Made by a program: the position numbers and the translations under genes. From Methylobacterium radiodurans (GTDB lineage Bacteria; Pseudomonadota; Alphaproteobacteria; Rhizobiales; Beijerinckiaceae): a stretch of DNA of 64,000 bases. The notes under the pieces are model-generated. The model saw only the letters and a program-made list of their open reading frames with translations, was not told where the DNA came from and ran no database searches. The stretch covers positions 4,417,001 through 4,481,000 of the forward strand of contig NZ_CP029551.1 in NCBI RefSeq assembly GCF_003173735.1. The letters are read 5' to 3'. Positions 1 to 9,227 of this stretch are shown piece after piece (position 1 is the first letter of the stretch; the number at the start of each line of letters is the position of its first letter).

Positions 1-57
1 CGAGATGACGCGCTCGCTGGAGGTGCCTCCCATGAGGACGGCGACGTGCTTGGGCAT
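1..57 (-). CDS. ddl: D-alanine--D-alanine ligase, N-terminal 19 codons only
   Basis: The first 19 codons of a gene that runs off the left edge. They read MPKHVAVLMGGTSSERVIS, which is the start of the ATP-grasp D-Ala-D-Ala ligase with its HVAVLMGG strand and GGTSSER loop. The enzyme makes the D-Ala-D-Ala dipeptide that MurF adds to the muropeptide. Its position downstream of murB on the same strand is the usual dcw order murC-murB-ddl. What is unusual here is the toxin-antitoxin pair between murB and this gene. The call rests on a short stretch plus synteny. Confidence 0.8.
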   Translation of the reverse strand, partial: MPKHVAVLMGGTSSERVIS

Positions 58-92
58 GGGGGCACCTCGGGCTCGGGTTCTCGGATAGGGTC

Positions 93-446
93 TCAGGAGC
101 GGCCGATCAGCGATCGGACGCGGTCGAACAGCCGCTCGGCGGCGGCGGAATCGAGGTCGCCGGCGCGTCGGAGAACCCGCGCGCCGTCGATGCAGGCGAT
201 CTTGAGCGGGCGCACCACCGAGGGCTTGGCAAGCCCGGCGCGGGCCAGGTCGGCGATCGGCAGGTCGTCCGCCATCGGCGCGTTGCGCGCGCTCGTGATC
301 ATGGCGATCCAGACGAAGCCCGCCGCCGCGACGGATGCGTTCGAGATCACCACAGCGGGTCGCCGCTTCTCCGCCAACCGATCCGCGTAGGGAAACGGGA
401 TGATCACGACGGCCCCGGCGCCGAGCGTGGGCTCAGAGGTCGGCAT
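93..446 (-). CDS. PemK/MazF-family toxin (putative mRNA endoribonuclease)
   Basis: A 117-residue protein with MazF/PemK features. Near residue 13 it has a VVIIPFPYAD segment, then KRRPAVVIS (about residues 27-35), the strand that follows the variable loop in this fold. It also has the ITSARN segment near residue 50 and SVVRPLKI near residue 76, where catalytic Arg/Ser/Thr positions usually lie. Family members cut mRNA and are held inactive by a cognate antitoxin. The start overlaps the upstream AbrB-type antitoxin by 14 nt, which fits translational coupling. It sits inside the dcw cluster between murB and ddl. Activity is inferred from the family, not shown. Confidence 0.85.
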   Translation of the reverse strand: MPTSEPTLGAGAVVIIPFPYADRLAEKRRPAVVISNASVAAAGFVWIAMITSARNAPMADDLPIADLARAGLAKPSVVRPLKIACIDGARVLRRAGDLDSAAAERLFDRVRSLIGRS

Positions 447-660
447 AGTCTTCTTCGTCGATCGGGCCGGCCCACTCGGTGAAGGCGACCAGCGGATCCT
501 CGCCCTCGGGCGGCGCCTTCTCGATAAGGACGCCGCGCGGCGTGAGCAGATAGCGGAGCCGATCGCCCGGGCGGAGGTCCAGGCGCTCGCGCACCTCCGC
601 GGGGATCACGGTCTGGCTCTTCACCGATACCTTCGAGTAGGCCTTCGCCGTCCCGCTCAT
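433..660 (-). CDS. AbrB/MazE-family antitoxin
   Basis: A 75-residue protein with an N-terminal swapped-hairpin AbrB DNA-binding domain (about residues 7-50). The family signature is visible as KVSVKSQTVIPAEVRERL followed by LRPGDRLRYLL. The acidic C-terminal tail (residues 52-75, rich in E and D) is the kind of segment that binds and blocks a MazF-like toxin. A GAGGG ribosome-binding site lies about 9 nt upstream of the ATG. It precedes and overlaps the toxin gene, the standard antitoxin-first order. It probably autoregulates the pair, but being 34 nt after murB it may also be transcribed from the cell wall operon. Confidence 0.85.
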   Translation of the reverse strand: MSGTAKAYSKVSVKSQTVIPAEVRERLDLRPGDRLRYLLTPRGVLIEKAPPEGEDPLVAFTEWAGPIDEEDYADL

Positions 661-694
661 CGAAAAACCCTCGCGGTTGAGCGCTCCTTACGTC

Positions 695-1627
695 TTACGC
701 CTTACCGCTCGGGGCGTCGATGCCGATCCGCTTGATCTCCCAGTGCAGCTCGACGCCGGAGGTCTCGCGCACCCGGCGGCGGACCTCTTCCCCCAAGCCT
801 TCGATGTCGGCCGCCGTGGCGTTGTCGCGGTTGATCAGGAAATTGCAGTGCATCTCCGAGACCTGCGCGCCGCCGACCGCGAGCCCGCGGCAGCCGGCCT
901 GATCCACGAGCTGCCAGGCCTTGGCCCCGGGCGGGTTCTTGAAGGTCGAGCCGCCGGTGCGCTCGCGGATCGGCTGGGCGGCCTCGCGCGCGGCGGTGAC
1001 CCGCTCCATCTCGGCCTCGATCGCGGCCCGGTCGCCGAGACGCCCGCGGAACAGGGCGCTCGTGAAGATCACGTCCTCGGGCGCGGCGCTGTGGCGGTAG
1101 GTGAAGCCCATCTCGGCGTGGGTGAAGCTGCGGAGGTTGCCCCGGCGGTCGATGCCGCGAGCCTCGACCAACACGTCGGTGGTCTCGCCGCCATGCGCGC
1201 CCGCGTTCATGCGCAACGCGCCGCCGACCGAGCCCGGGATGCCCCGGAAGAAGGCGAGCCCATCGAGTCCGGCCTCGGCCGCCGCCTTGGCGAGCCGCAT
1301 GTCGGGCACCGCGGTGCCGACGCGCAGCGTGTCGCCGTCGATGTCGATCCCGCCGAAGGCCCGGCCGCCGAGGCGCACCACCACGCCCGGCACACCGCCG
1401 TCGCGCACGATCAGGTTCGAGCCGAGACCGATCACGGTGACGGGTACCGCCGGGTCGAGGGCGGCGAGCAGGCGGGCGAGATCCTCCTCGTCCGCGGGCG
1501 TGAACAGCACCTCGGCCGGGCCGCCGACGCGGAACCACGTGAGGTCGGCCAGCGGCTGGTTCGCCAGCAGGCGCCCGCGCAGGTCCGGTGCGGCAGCGCG
1601 GATGGAATCGTGGAGCTGTGTGGTCAT
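695..1627 (-). CDS. murB: UDP-N-acetylenolpyruvoylglucosamine reductase
   Basis: A 310-residue FAD enzyme that reduces UDP-GlcNAc-enolpyruvate to UDP-MurNAc with NADPH in the cytosol. The FAD-binding PCMH-type half is visible from [13 protein letters not shown] (about residue 30) to [14 protein letters not shown]. The MurB C-terminal domain carries GGSTFKNP and AWQLVDQAG, holding the catalytic Ser, and ends with [11 protein letters not shown] and its catalytic Glu. The open frame could start further upstream, but those 21 extra residues come from a repeat element. The ATG at 1627 gives a normal MurB N-terminus and overlaps the upstream stop as ATGA, so coupled translation is likely. Confidence 0.95.
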   Translation of the reverse strand: MTTQLHDSIRAAAPDLRGRLLANQPLADLTWFRVGGPAEVLFTPADEEDLARLLAALDPAVPVTVIGLGSNLIVRDGGVPGVVVRLGGRAFGGIDIDGDTLRVGTAVPDMRLAKAAAEAGLDGLAFFRGIPGSVGGALRMNAGAHGGETTDVLVEARGIDRRGNLRSFTHAEMGFTYRHSAAPEDVIFTSALFRGRLGDRAAIEAEMERVTAAREAAQPIRERTGGSTFKNPPGAKAWQLVDQAGCRGLAVGGAQVSEMHCNFLINRDNATAADIEGLGEEVRRRVRETSGVELHWEIKRIGIDAPSGKA

Positions 1628-2163
1628 GCGGGGATCTCCCCTCTCCCCGCCCACGGGGAGAGGGATGCGACGACCCTGTCGTCGTCGCATCGAGGCGGCA
1701 GCCGAGGGTGAGGGGGCGGCTCCGGTCGAGTCTCCTCCGAAGCCGCCCCCTCACCTTCGCCCTTCGGGCTCGCCGCGCCGACGACAAGGTCGTCGCATCC
1801 CTCTCCCCGCACGCGGGGAGATGGGGGTAGCGCGGCCAGGATGGTGTCGAGGACACCGAGCGTGTTGTTCAGGACCTCGGCGTTCCAGAAGCGCAGAATG
1901 CGATAGCCGCGCGCTGTCAGCCGTTCGTCCCGAGCTTGATCATGCGTGCTCTCGGCATGCGGGCTGCCGTCAACCTCGATGATCAAGCGTGCCTCACGGC
2001 AGCAGAGACCGGCGACGTAGCTTCCGATCGTTTCCTGCCGCACGACCTCGAAGCCGCCGAGGCGCCGATCCCTGAGGCGATACCAAAGGCGCCGCTCGGC
2101 CTCGGTCCGGGCCACGCGGAGGCCGCGCCGAAACGCGGTCGGTTCCGGCCGACCCGCGCGCAT
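1624..2163 (-). CDS. DUF559 (endonuclease-fold) protein with a repeat-derived C-terminal tail
   Basis: A 179-residue protein. Residues 1-110 are a DUF559 domain, related to very-short-patch-repair and restriction nuclease folds. Visible parts are [49 protein letters not shown] (acidic catalytic-like EVDG) and [20 protein letters not shown]. The family is widespread but its function is not established. Residues from about 111 on are encoded by a large inverted repeat, are low in complexity, and are probably an acquired tail. The stop overlaps the murB ATG by 4 nt and the gene starts 3 nt after murC, so it has been threaded into the cell wall operon. Confidence 0.75.
   Translation of the reverse strand: MRAGRPEPTAFRRGLRVARTEAERRLWYRLRDRRLGGFEVVRQETIGSYVAGLCCREARLIIEVDGSPHAESTHDQARDERLTARGYRILRFWNAEVLNNTLGVLDTILAALPPSPRVRGEGCDDLVVGAASPKGEGEGAASEETRPEPPPHPRLPPRCDDDRVVASLSPWAGRGEIPA
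1634..1832. repeat. Large imperfect inverted repeat (MITE-like, family A)
   Basis: Two arms of about 90 nt, roughly 1634-1722 and 1740-1832, are inverted copies of each other. Both outer ends carry CTCCCCGC-N-GCGGGGAG-type palindromes followed by GGGATGCGACGACC. Both inner ends carry GGTGAGGGGGCGGC. A spacer of about 17 nt separates them, so the transcript could form a very long hairpin. The element lies wholly within the 3' third of the DUF559 gene and ends just before murB. It looks like a non-autonomous mobile repeat, but no transposase or clear target duplication was seen. Confidence 0.8.
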
Positions 2164-2166
2164 CCC

Positions 2167-3573
2167 CTACCCTTTCAGCGCGGCGAGATCGCCCGGCAGC
2201 GCGTAGGCCCACTGGGTGATGTTGCCGGCGCCTAAGCACACAACGTAGTCGCCGGGCTTTGCGAGCTCGGCGACGATGCGGGGCAGATCCTCCGGCCGCT
2301 CCAGCGCCCGGGCGTCCCGGTGGCCGCGGGAGCGCAGGCCGGCGACCAGCCCGTCGCGGTCGATGCCCTCGATCGGCTGCTCGCCCGCCGCGTAGACGGG
2401 GGCGACGATCACCGTGTCGGCGTCGTTGAAGCAGGTGCAGAAATCGTCGAACAGCGACTGGAGCCGCGAGTAGCGGTGCGGCTGCACGATGGCGATGACG
2501 CCCGCCTCGGTCGAGGCGCGGGCGGCCTTCAGCACCGCCTTGATCTCCACCGGATGGTGCCCGTAATCGTCGAAGATCGCCGCGCCGTTCCACTCGCCGG
2601 TGCGGGTGAAGCGCCGCTTGACGCCGCCGAAGCCGGCGAGCGCCTGCCGGATCGCCTCGGGCTTCACGCCGAGCTCGTGCGCCACGGCCAGAGCCGCGGT
2701 GGCGTTCAAGGCGTTGTGCTTGCCGGGCATCGGCAGGACGAGATCCTCCATCTCCATCCGGTAGCCCGGGCGGCGGTCGCGGATCATCACCCGGAAGCGA
2801 CTCTGGCCGCCGCGCAGGTCCACGTCGATCAGGCGGACATCCGCCTGCGGGTTCTCGCCGTAGGTGATGATGCGCCGGTCCTCGATATGGCCGACGAGGT
2901 CCTGCACCACGGGATGGTCGATGCACATCACCGCGAAACCGTAGAACGGGATGTTGTCGATGAAGCGCCGGAAGGCGTCCTTCACGGCCTCGAACGAGCC
3001 GAAATGGTCGAGGTGCTCGGGGTCGATGTTGGTGACGATCGCCACATCCGCCGGCAGCTTCAGGAAGGTGCCGTCGGATTCATCCGCCTCCACCACCATC
3101 CACTCGCCCTCGCCCATCCGGGCGTTGGTGCCGTAGGCGTTGATGATGCCGCCGTTGATGACCGTCGGGTCGAGGTTGCCGGCATCGAGCAGGGTGGCGA
3201 CGAGCGAGGTTGTCGTGGTCTTGCCGTGCGTGCCGGCGATCGCCACGCAGGACTTGAAGCGCATCAGCTCGGCCAGCATCTCGGCGCGGCGCACCACCGG
3301 CAGGCGGCGCTCGCGGGCGGCCTTCAGCTCGGGGTTGTCGCGGCGGATCGCCGTCGAGACCACCACGAGGGCGGCCTCCTCGACGTTCCGCGCGTCGTGG
3401 CCCACGAAGGTGCGCATGCCCTTCTCGGCGAGGCGGCGGACGTTCGCGTTGTCGTTCGCGTCCGAGCCCTGCACCGTGTAGCCGAGATTGTGCATCACCT
3501 CGGCGATGCCGGACATGCCGATGCCGCCGATGCCGATGAAGTGGATGGGGCCGAGCTTGTCGGGCAGCTTCAT
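2167..3573 (-). CDS. murC: UDP-N-acetylmuramate--L-alanine ligase
   Basis: A 468-residue cytosolic Mur ligase that adds L-Ala to UDP-MurNAc using ATP. The N-terminal Rossmann domain begins [17 protein letters not shown], the MurC signature. The ATP loop GTHGKTTTT is at residues 114-122. Later come [33 protein letters not shown], and the C-terminal DDYGHHP metal and amino-acid region near residue 335. Length and motifs are normal for the family. The ATG at 3573 follows murG by about 48 nt on the same strand, and the gene is followed closely by the DUF559 gene. Confidence 0.97.
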   Translation of the reverse strand: MKLPDKLGPIHFIGIGGIGMSGIAEVMHNLGYTVQGSDANDNANVRRLAEKGMRTFVGHDARNVEEAALVVVSTAIRRDNPELKAARERRLPVVRRAEMLAELMRFKSCVAIAGTHGKTTTTSLVATLLDAGNLDPTVINGGIINAYGTNARMGEGEWMVVEADESDGTFLKLPADVAIVTNIDPEHLDHFGSFEAVKDAFRRFIDNIPFYGFAVMCIDHPVVQDLVGHIEDRRIITYGENPQADVRLIDVDLRGGQSRFRVMIRDRRPGYRMEMEDLVLPMPGKHNALNATAALAVAHELGVKPEAIRQALAGFGGVKRRFTRTGEWNGAAIFDDYGHHPVEIKAVLKAARASTEAGVIAIVQPHRYSRLQSLFDDFCTCFNDADTVIVAPVYAAGEQPIEGIDRDGLVAGLRSRGHRDARALERPEDLPRIVAELAKPGDYVVCLGAGNITQWAYALPGDLAALKG

Positions 3574-3621
3574 GGGTCGAACCGTGTGTCCGGGGACCCG
3601 CGCGGCGGAGTCCCAAAAGAA

Positions 3622-4731
3622 TCAGGTGCGGGCCGCCGTCTCGACGACCACCGTGGCGAGCCGCTCGGCGGCGTCGTGAATGCCCGCGCTTTTGGCCGCC
3701 TCGGCCGCCCGGGTCAATTTTTCGGGATTCTCGAAGCGGTCGACGAGCTCGGCGGTGAGCCGGTCAGGCGTGAAGGCGGTCTGCGGCAGGGCGAGCGCCG
3801 CGCCGATGCCGGCGAGCGTCGCGGCGTTGGCCGCCTGGTCCTGGTCCAGCGCCCCGGGCAGCGGCACGAGGATCGACGGGCGGCCGATGGCCGCGAGTTC
3901 CGAGACCGTCGAGGCGCCCGAGCGCGAGACCACGAGATGGCTCGCCGCCATGCGGCCGGGCAGGTCCTTGAAGAACGGCGCGGCCTCGAGGCCGCCGAGC
4001 CCCATCGCGAGATAGTCGTTCTGGACCGCGGTCAGGTCCTCGGGCCGCACCTGCTGCACGAGGTATAGTCGGGCGCGGAGATCCGCCGGCAGTTGGGCGA
4101 GCGCCTTCGGCACCACCTCGCCCATCACCCGGGCACCCTGGCTGCCGCCGAAGACGAGGAGGTGGAAGAGGTCGTCGGGGCCGAGCGCCGGATAGGGCAC
4201 CTTCGCGGCCTCGATCACCGCGGGGCGCAGTGGGTTGCCGGTGTGGATGCGCGGTGCCGTCGCCTTGTCGGGCACGCCGCGCACCTCCCTGAATCCCGTC
4301 GCGATGGTGCGAGCGCCCCGCGCCAGGAAGGCGTTGGCGCGGCCCATCACGGCGTTCTGCTCGTGCAGGACGGTCGGCACCCGCAGGATCTGGGCTGCCA
4401 GCATCGGCGGCACGGTGGGGTAGCCGCCGAAGCCGACGACGGCGGCCGGATTCAGCCGCTTCACCTCCCGCGCGGCGATGCCGAAGCCGCGCCCCAGCGT
4501 CAGCACGGCGCCGGCCCGCTTGACGAGGTTGCGGCCGGACGGCGTCGCGGACGGGATGGTGACGATCTCGGAGGCCGGGAACTCGCCCTTCAGTCCCTCG
4601 ACGCGGGCATCGGTGGCGAGCGCCACCCGGATGCCGCGGGCGCGCAGCGCGTGGGCGAGGCTCTCGGCGGGGAAGAGATGACCGCCGGTACCGCCCGCGC
4701 AGAGCAGGATCGTGGGGGTGAAGACCGTCAC
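3622..4731 (-). CDS. murG: UDP-GlcNAc:lipid I N-acetylglucosaminyltransferase
   Basis: A 369-residue peripheral membrane enzyme (GT28) that converts lipid I to lipid II on the inner face of the membrane. The N-terminal loop LCAGGTGGHLFPAESLAHAL (about residues 9-28) is the MurG G-loop. A second glycine-rich loop, LLVFGGSQGARVM, is in the C-terminal half with SRSGASTVSEL (nucleotide-sugar site) and LDQDQAANA. The GTG start at 4731 is chosen because it forms a GTGA overlap with the ftsW stop and leaves only the normal six to eight residues before the first strand. Longer upstream readings run through ftsW in the wrong frame. Confidence 0.96.
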   Translation of the reverse strand: MTVFTPTILLCAGGTGGHLFPAESLAHALRARGIRVALATDARVEGLKGEFPASEIVTIPSATPSGRNLVKRAGAVLTLGRGFGIAAREVKRLNPAAVVGFGGYPTVPPMLAAQILRVPTVLHEQNAVMGRANAFLARGARTIATGFREVRGVPDKATAPRIHTGNPLRPAVIEAAKVPYPALGPDDLFHLLVFGGSQGARVMGEVVPKALAQLPADLRARLYLVQQVRPEDLTAVQNDYLAMGLGGLEAAPFFKDLPGRMAASHLVVSRSGASTVSELAAIGRPSILVPLPGALDQDQAANAATLAGIGAALALPQTAFTPDRLTAELVDRFENPEKLTRAAEAAKSAGIHDAAERLATVVVETAART

Positions 4732-5894
4732 CGCATCACCCCGGCGACGGTGGCGGGCGCGGTGCCGGGGGGCTTCTGGCTGAGCAGGGTCGAGCGCGGG
4801 CGCTTGCGGGTCAGCGCGATCAGGAAGCCCATGCCGAGCGCCAGCGAGATCAGCGAGGAGCCGCCGTAGGAGACGAAGGGCAGGGTCATGCCCTTGGCGG
4901 GCATCAGCTGGGTGTTCACCGCCATGTTGATGCACGCCTGCAGGCCGAACAGCGTCGTCAGGCCGGTGACCGCGAGCCGCGTGAAGGTGTCGTCGGTGCG
5001 CCGCGCCAGCTTCAGGCCACGCAGCACGATGTAGGCGAAGAGCGCCACGAGGCCGAGGCAGACCAGCACGCCGAACTCCTCTCCGGTGACCGAGAAGATG
5101 AAGTCGGTATGTGCATCGGGCAGGTGGCGCTTGGCCACCCCCTCGCCCGGGCCGGTGCCGAACCAGCCGCCCGACCAGAAGGATTGCTGCGACCAGTAGA
5201 CCTGGAAGCTGTCGCCCGAATCCTTGTCGAGGAAGCGCTCGATGCGCTCGCGCACGTGGTGGAAGAAGGTGTAGGCGGCGAACACCCCGAACATGCCCAG
5301 CACGCCGATGGCCGCCACCCAGATCAGGTGCAGGCCGGCCACGAAGAACAGCGTCGACCAGACCAGCGTGATCAGCATGGTCTGCCCGAAATCGGGCTGC
5401 AGCAGCAGCGGCACGATGGTGACCGGCAGGAGCAGCATGCCGAGCGTGCCGCCCGGCATGTCGCGCCGCTGCGCGCCCTCCGAGAAGGCCCAGGCCACCA
5501 CCACCACGAAGGAGGGCTTCACGAACTCGGAGGGCTGCAGGCCGAAGGAGCCGAACTGGATCCAGCGGTGCGCGCCCTTGATCTCGGGCCCGAACTTGCT
5601 CGCCAGCAGGCAGAGCACCACGCCGAGGCCCCAGGTGATCAGGGCGAGGCGGCGCACGCCGCGCAAGCTCAGGAACGAGACCGCTACGATCAGCAGGACC
5701 GTCGGGGCGAGGTACATCGCCTGGCGGTTGAGGAAGTAGAAGGTCGGCAGGCCGATCCGCTCGGCGACCGGCGGGCCACCGCCCATCAGGAAGACCAGCC
5801 CGGCCACCATCAGGGCGCCGAGCGCCGCGAGCAGGCCGCGATCGACCGTCCACCACCAGTCCGTGAGGGGCGTGCGTTCCGCGCGGGACATCAT
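4728..5894 (-). CDS. ftsW: Peptidoglycan glycosyltransferase of divisome, FtsW
   Basis: A 388-residue SEDS-family integral membrane protein with about ten hydrophobic segments. It polymerises lipid II at the septum together with FtsI. The conserved SEDS features include FGPEIKGAHRWIQFGSFGLQ (a highly conserved loop), QPSEFVKPSFV, LLQPDFGQTML with its Asp, and the C-terminal PFVSYGGSSLISLALGMG. The double ATG at 5894/5891 starts the usual short cytosolic N-terminus. The stop overlaps murG. Upstream is a 286-nt gap to the divergent chemoreceptor gene, so this half of the dcw cluster probably has its own promoter there. Confidence 0.96.
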   Translation of the reverse strand: MMSRAERTPLTDWWWTVDRGLLAALGALMVAGLVFLMGGGPPVAERIGLPTFYFLNRQAMYLAPTVLLIVAVSFLSLRGVRRLALITWGLGVVLCLLASKFGPEIKGAHRWIQFGSFGLQPSEFVKPSFVVVVAWAFSEGAQRRDMPGGTLGMLLLPVTIVPLLLQPDFGQTMLITLVWSTLFFVAGLHLIWVAAIGVLGMFGVFAAYTFFHHVRERIERFLDKDSGDSFQVYWSQQSFWSGGWFGTGPGEGVAKRHLPDAHTDFIFSVTGEEFGVLVCLGLVALFAYIVLRGLKLARRTDDTFTRLAVTGLTTLFGLQACINMAVNTQLMPAKGMTLPFVSYGGSSLISLALGMGFLIALTRKRPRSTLLSQKPPGTAPATVAGVMR

Positions 5895-6180
5895 GGCGGG
5901 CTGAGGACTCCTGGGCGCGGGCCGAGCGATGGACCGCGGGCGATCCTGTGCCCGAATGGTAAACGCATCCTTAGGCCGCGCCCGGCCGCTGCCCCGCGGG
6001 CGTGGTCTGCCGCCATTCCGCGGGTAACGGTTAAGTGCGGCGCCGGCCGGGCGGCGGATCATCATATGTTAACGGCTTCACTCAACCTTGGGTTAGGCGT
6101 CCGAAGGGCCGGAATCCGAACCTGGAGGTTCCGCGGCCCCGACGCCGGTGCCGTTGCAGACGTCGCGAGAAGACACGCAC

Positions 6181-7656
6181 ATGTTCGCTGCCCGGAAGAC
6201 CCTGCAGGCCCGCGCCAAGCTCGCCGCCCTCGACCGGTCGCAGGCCGTGATCGAGTTCGACCTCGACGGACGCATCGTCTCGGCGAACGAGAACTTCCTG
6301 ACGCTGATGGGCTACGCCCTCTCGGAGGTCGTCGGGCAACACCACGAGATCTTCGTGGAGCCCGAATTCCGTGCCGCGCCCGAGTATAGGGCCTTCTGGC
6401 AGCGGCTGCGCGCCGGCACCTACGAGGCGGCACAGTTCCGCCGGATCACGAAGGATGGCCGGTTGGTCTGGATCGAGGCGTCCTACAACCCGCTGATCGG
6501 CTGCGACGGCAAGCCCTACGGCGTGGTCAAGTTCGCCACCGATATCACGCAGCAGAAGACCGCGGACGCCGACCGGGCCGGTCAGATCGCGGCGATCGGC
6601 AAGGCCCAGGCGGTCATCGCCTTCGACCTCGACGGCAAGATCCTCGACGCCAACGACAACTTCCTGGCCGCGGTCGGCTACGGCCGCGACGAGGTGGTCG
6701 GACGCCACCACAGCATGTTCGTCGATCCGCGCGAGCGGACGAGCCCGGACTACGCCGCCTTCTGGGCGAGCCTGCGCGGCGGCGCCTTCCAGACCGCGCA
6801 GTTCCGGCGCATCGGCAAGAACGGCCGCGAGATCTGGATCCAGGCCACCTACAACCCGATCCTCGACGCCGCGGGTCGACCCTACAAGGTCGTGAAGTTC
6901 GCCACCGACATCACCGAGCAGGTCCGCCTGCTGGGGAGCCTGCGCACGCTGATCGACAAGAACTTCGGCGAGATCGAGAGCGCGGTCTCCCATTCGAGCA
7001 CGGCCGCCGCCACCGCGACGCGGGCCGCCCACACGACATCGGGCAACGTGCAGACGGTGGCCGCGGCCGCCGAGGAGCTGGCGGCCTCGGTGAGCGAGAT
7101 GTCGCAGAGCATCGTCCGCTCGCAGGGCGCGACCGACAACGCCTACGCCTGCGTCCAGGAGGCGGATGGCTACACCAAGCGGCTGGCCGAGACGGCCGCC
7201 GCGATGACCAGCATCGTGGGGCTGATCCAGACGATCGCCGGGCAGATCAACCTGCTGGCGCTCAACGCCACGATCGAGGCGGCGCGCGCCGGCGAGGCCG
7301 GCCGGGGCTTCGCGGTGGTGGCCAGCGAGGTGAAGGCGCTGGCCGATCAGGCCGCCCGGGCGACGGAGCAGATCAACGCCGAGATCAACAACGTGCAGGC
7401 GGTCTCGCACGAGGTGGTGGGTGCGCTCACCTCGATCCGCGGCTCGGTCTCGGTGATGCGCGAGACCGTGGTGGCGACGGCCGCCGCCATCGAGGAGCAG
7501 AGCGCGGTGACCCGCGACCTCGCCGAGAACATGCAGAGCGCGGCCGGCGCCGTCACCTCGATCACGGGCAGCATCGGCTCCATCGCCGCGGCGGTGGATC
7601 AGGTCTCGGCGGCGGTGAACACCACGCGGGATGCCGCGAAGGTGCTGGCGCGGTAG
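6181..7656 (+). CDS. Soluble PAS-PAS methyl-accepting chemotaxis protein (BdlA-like layout)
   Basis: A 491-residue protein with no membrane segment or signal peptide, so it is cytosolic. Two tandem PAS domains (about residues 20-130 and 142-255) are near-repeats of each other. Both have a FDLDG...ANENF/ANDNF start, a VVGxHHxxFVdP loop, and end FATDIT. A chemoreceptor signalling hairpin follows, with the tip motif [36 protein letters not shown] domains of this type often bind flavin or haem to sense redox or oxygen; which ligand applies here cannot be read. The ATG at 6181 has a GAGAAG site upstream; an in-frame ATG 33 nt earlier is the alternative. It splits the dcw cluster on the opposite strand. 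Confidence 0.92.
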   Translation: MFAARKTLQARAKLAALDRSQAVIEFDLDGRIVSANENFLTLMGYALSEVVGQHHEIFVEPEFRAAPEYRAFWQRLRAGTYEAAQFRRITKDGRLVWIEASYNPLIGCDGKPYGVVKFATDITQQKTADADRAGQIAAIGKAQAVIAFDLDGKILDANDNFLAAVGYGRDEVVGRHHSMFVDPRERTSPDYAAFWASLRGGAFQTAQFRRIGKNGREIWIQATYNPILDAAGRPYKVVKFATDITEQVRLLGSLRTLIDKNFGEIESAVSHSSTAAATATRAAHTTSGNVQTVAAAAEELAASVSEMSQSIVRSQGATDNAYACVQEADGYTKRLAETAAAMTSIVGLIQTIAGQINLLALNATIEAARAGEAGRGFAVVASEVKALADQAARATEQINAEINNVQAVSHEVVGALTSIRGSVSVMRETVVATAAAIEEQSAVTRDLAENMQSAAGAVTSITGSIGSIAAAVDQVSAAVNTTRDAAKVLAR

Positions 7657-7723
7657 GGGGCGGACGCTCTCCTCTGCGCGGAGGCTGTCGCACGCTCGCA
7701 TCCCGCGCGCGAACCGCCGGGTC

Positions 7724-7752
7724 TCCCTCCTCCCTCTGCGGGGGAGGGAAAG
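7724..7752. terminator. Palindromic repeat between convergent genes, candidate terminator
   Basis: A C-rich run followed by GCGGGGGAGGG forms a hairpin with a CCTCCC/GGGAGG stem in the 105-nt gap between the chemoreceptor and murD, which converge here. It is a solitary copy of the same palindrome that forms the ends of the repeat at 46616-46791. It may stop transcription from either side, but no T-run follows. Confidence 0.4.
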
Positions 7753-7761
7753 CTGTGCCTG

Positions 7762-9138
7762 TTACGGCAGCGCCCGCACCAGTTCCCGGAAGCGGTCGCC
7801 CCGCTGCTCGAAGGAGCGGAACTGGTCGTAGGAGGCGCAGGCAGGCGACAGCAGCACCACGGGCTCGGGCGCTCCGCAAGCCTCCGCGCCCGCCGCGGCG
7901 GCGGGCACCGCCGCCTCCAGGGTCTCGCAGCGGGTGTAGGGCACCGCGCCCTCCAGCGTCGCCGCGAAGGCATCCGAGGCCGCGCCGATCAGGTAGGCGT
8001 GCGCGATCCGCTCGAAATACGGCACCAGCGGGAAGATGCCGCCCTCCTTGGCCTTGCCGCCGAGGATCCAGTGGATGTCCCGGAAGGCGGTGAGCGCCTT
8101 CTCGGTGGAATCCGCGTTGGTCGCCTTCGAATCGTTGACGAAGAGCACGCGCCCGCGCCGGGCGACCTCCTCCATCCGGTGCGGCAGGCCCGGGAACGAG
8201 GCGAGCCCGGCCTGGATGGCCTCAAGGGGAACGCCGAGCGCGCGGGCGACCGCCACCGCCACCGCGGCGTTCTGCCAGTTGTGGGCACCGCGCAAGGAGC
8301 CGATGCCGGAGACGTCGGCGAGCCGCGTGCCGTCGGCCTCATGGATCGCGGCCTCCCGGGCGATCAGCGCGTCGGCCGGCAGCGCGGCCTCCCGCGAGGG
8401 ATGGACCGGAACGTGCACCCGGATCAGGCGGTCGCCCCGGCGCTCGGCGATCTCGCGGCTCGGCCGGTCGTCGATGCCGACGATCGCGAGGTCGGCGCCT
8501 CGGATCAGCCGCTCCTTGATGGCGGCGTACTGCTCCAGCGTGCCGTGCCGGTCGAGATGGTCGGGAGTGATGTTGAGGAGCACCCCGACGCTCGGGGCGA
8601 GCGAGGGCGTCAGGTCGATCTGGAAGGAGGACAGCTCGATCACGTGGACGCGGCCCGCGTCGGGCGGCTCCAGCGAGAGGATCGCCGTGCCAATATTGCC
8701 GCCCATCTGCACGTCGCGGCCGGCTTGCGCCAGGATGTGGGCGATCAGAGCCGTCGTGGTCGACTTGCCGTTGGTGCCCGTGATGGCGACGAAGGGCGCC
8801 TCGGGCGCGATCTTCGCCCGCTCGCGGCAGAACAGCTCGATGTCGCCGATGATCTCGACGCCCGCGCCCTGCGCCAGCCCGACGCTCCAGTGCGGTGCGG
8901 GATGGGTCAGCGGCACGCCGGGCGCCAGGACGAGGGCCGCGACCTCCGACCAGTCGATCCCGTGCAGGTCCGCCGTCTCGATGCCCTCGCCCCGCGCGCG
9001 GGCGACGCTCTCCGGGTTGTCGTCGAAGGCCAGCACGCGCGCGCCGCCGGCCTTCAGGGCCAGCGCCGTGGCGAGCCCGGAGCCGCCGAGGCCGAACAGG
9101 GCGACGCTGCGCTCCGCGAAGGTGGTGATGGGGGTCAT
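7762..9138 (-). CDS. murD: UDP-N-acetylmuramoyl-L-alanine--D-glutamate ligase
   Basis: A 458-residue cytosolic Mur ligase that adds D-Glu to UDP-MurNAc-L-Ala. The N-terminal [14 protein letters not shown] dinucleotide-type loop is near residues 15-28. The ATP loop GTNGKSTT is at residues 121-128, with [10 protein letters not shown] and [11 protein letters not shown] further on. The C-terminal region has [17 protein letters not shown], which contains the carboxylate- and phosphate-binding residues of MurD. It is the last gene of the upper dcw block, 89 nt after mraY, and is followed by the convergent chemoreceptor instead of ftsW. Confidence 0.97.
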   Translation of the reverse strand: MTPITTFAERSVALFGLGGSGLATALALKAGGARVLAFDDNPESVARARGEGIETADLHGIDWSEVAALVLAPGVPLTHPAPHWSVGLAQGAGVEIIGDIELFCRERAKIAPEAPFVAITGTNGKSTTTALIAHILAQAGRDVQMGGNIGTAILSLEPPDAGRVHVIELSSFQIDLTPSLAPSVGVLLNITPDHLDRHGTLEQYAAIKERLIRGADLAIVGIDDRPSREIAERRGDRLIRVHVPVHPSREAALPADALIAREAAIHEADGTRLADVSGIGSLRGAHNWQNAAVAVAVARALGVPLEAIQAGLASFPGLPHRMEEVARRGRVLFVNDSKATNADSTEKALTAFRDIHWILGGKAKEGGIFPLVPYFERIAHAYLIGAASDAFAATLEGAVPYTRCETLEAAVPAAAAGAEACGAPEPVVLLSPACASYDQFRSFEQRGDRFRELVRALP

Positions 9139-9184
9139 ACGCGCGAAACCTCGAGATCGGCCGCGCCGGAGCGCGACCGCCTCT

Positions 9185-9209
9185 CCTAGCCCCGCCCTGC
9201 GGGCCTAGG
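9185..9209. other. Near-perfect hairpin in the mraY-murD spacer
   Basis: CCTAGCCCCGC and GCGGGCCTAGG flank a 3-nt loop, pairing at 10 of 11 positions. The hairpin lies in the 89-nt spacer between mraY and murD, whose neighbours in this cluster mostly overlap. It could be a processing or attenuation site. No T-run follows on either strand. Confidence 0.4.
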
Positions 9210-9227
9210 GAAGAGCGCGGCGGAGCT

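Noticed and set aside
1588..1982. Plus-strand frames over the 1.6-1.9 kb repeat
   Set aside because: They read through the inverted repeat and have no domain; the minus-strand DUF559 frame is the supported one.
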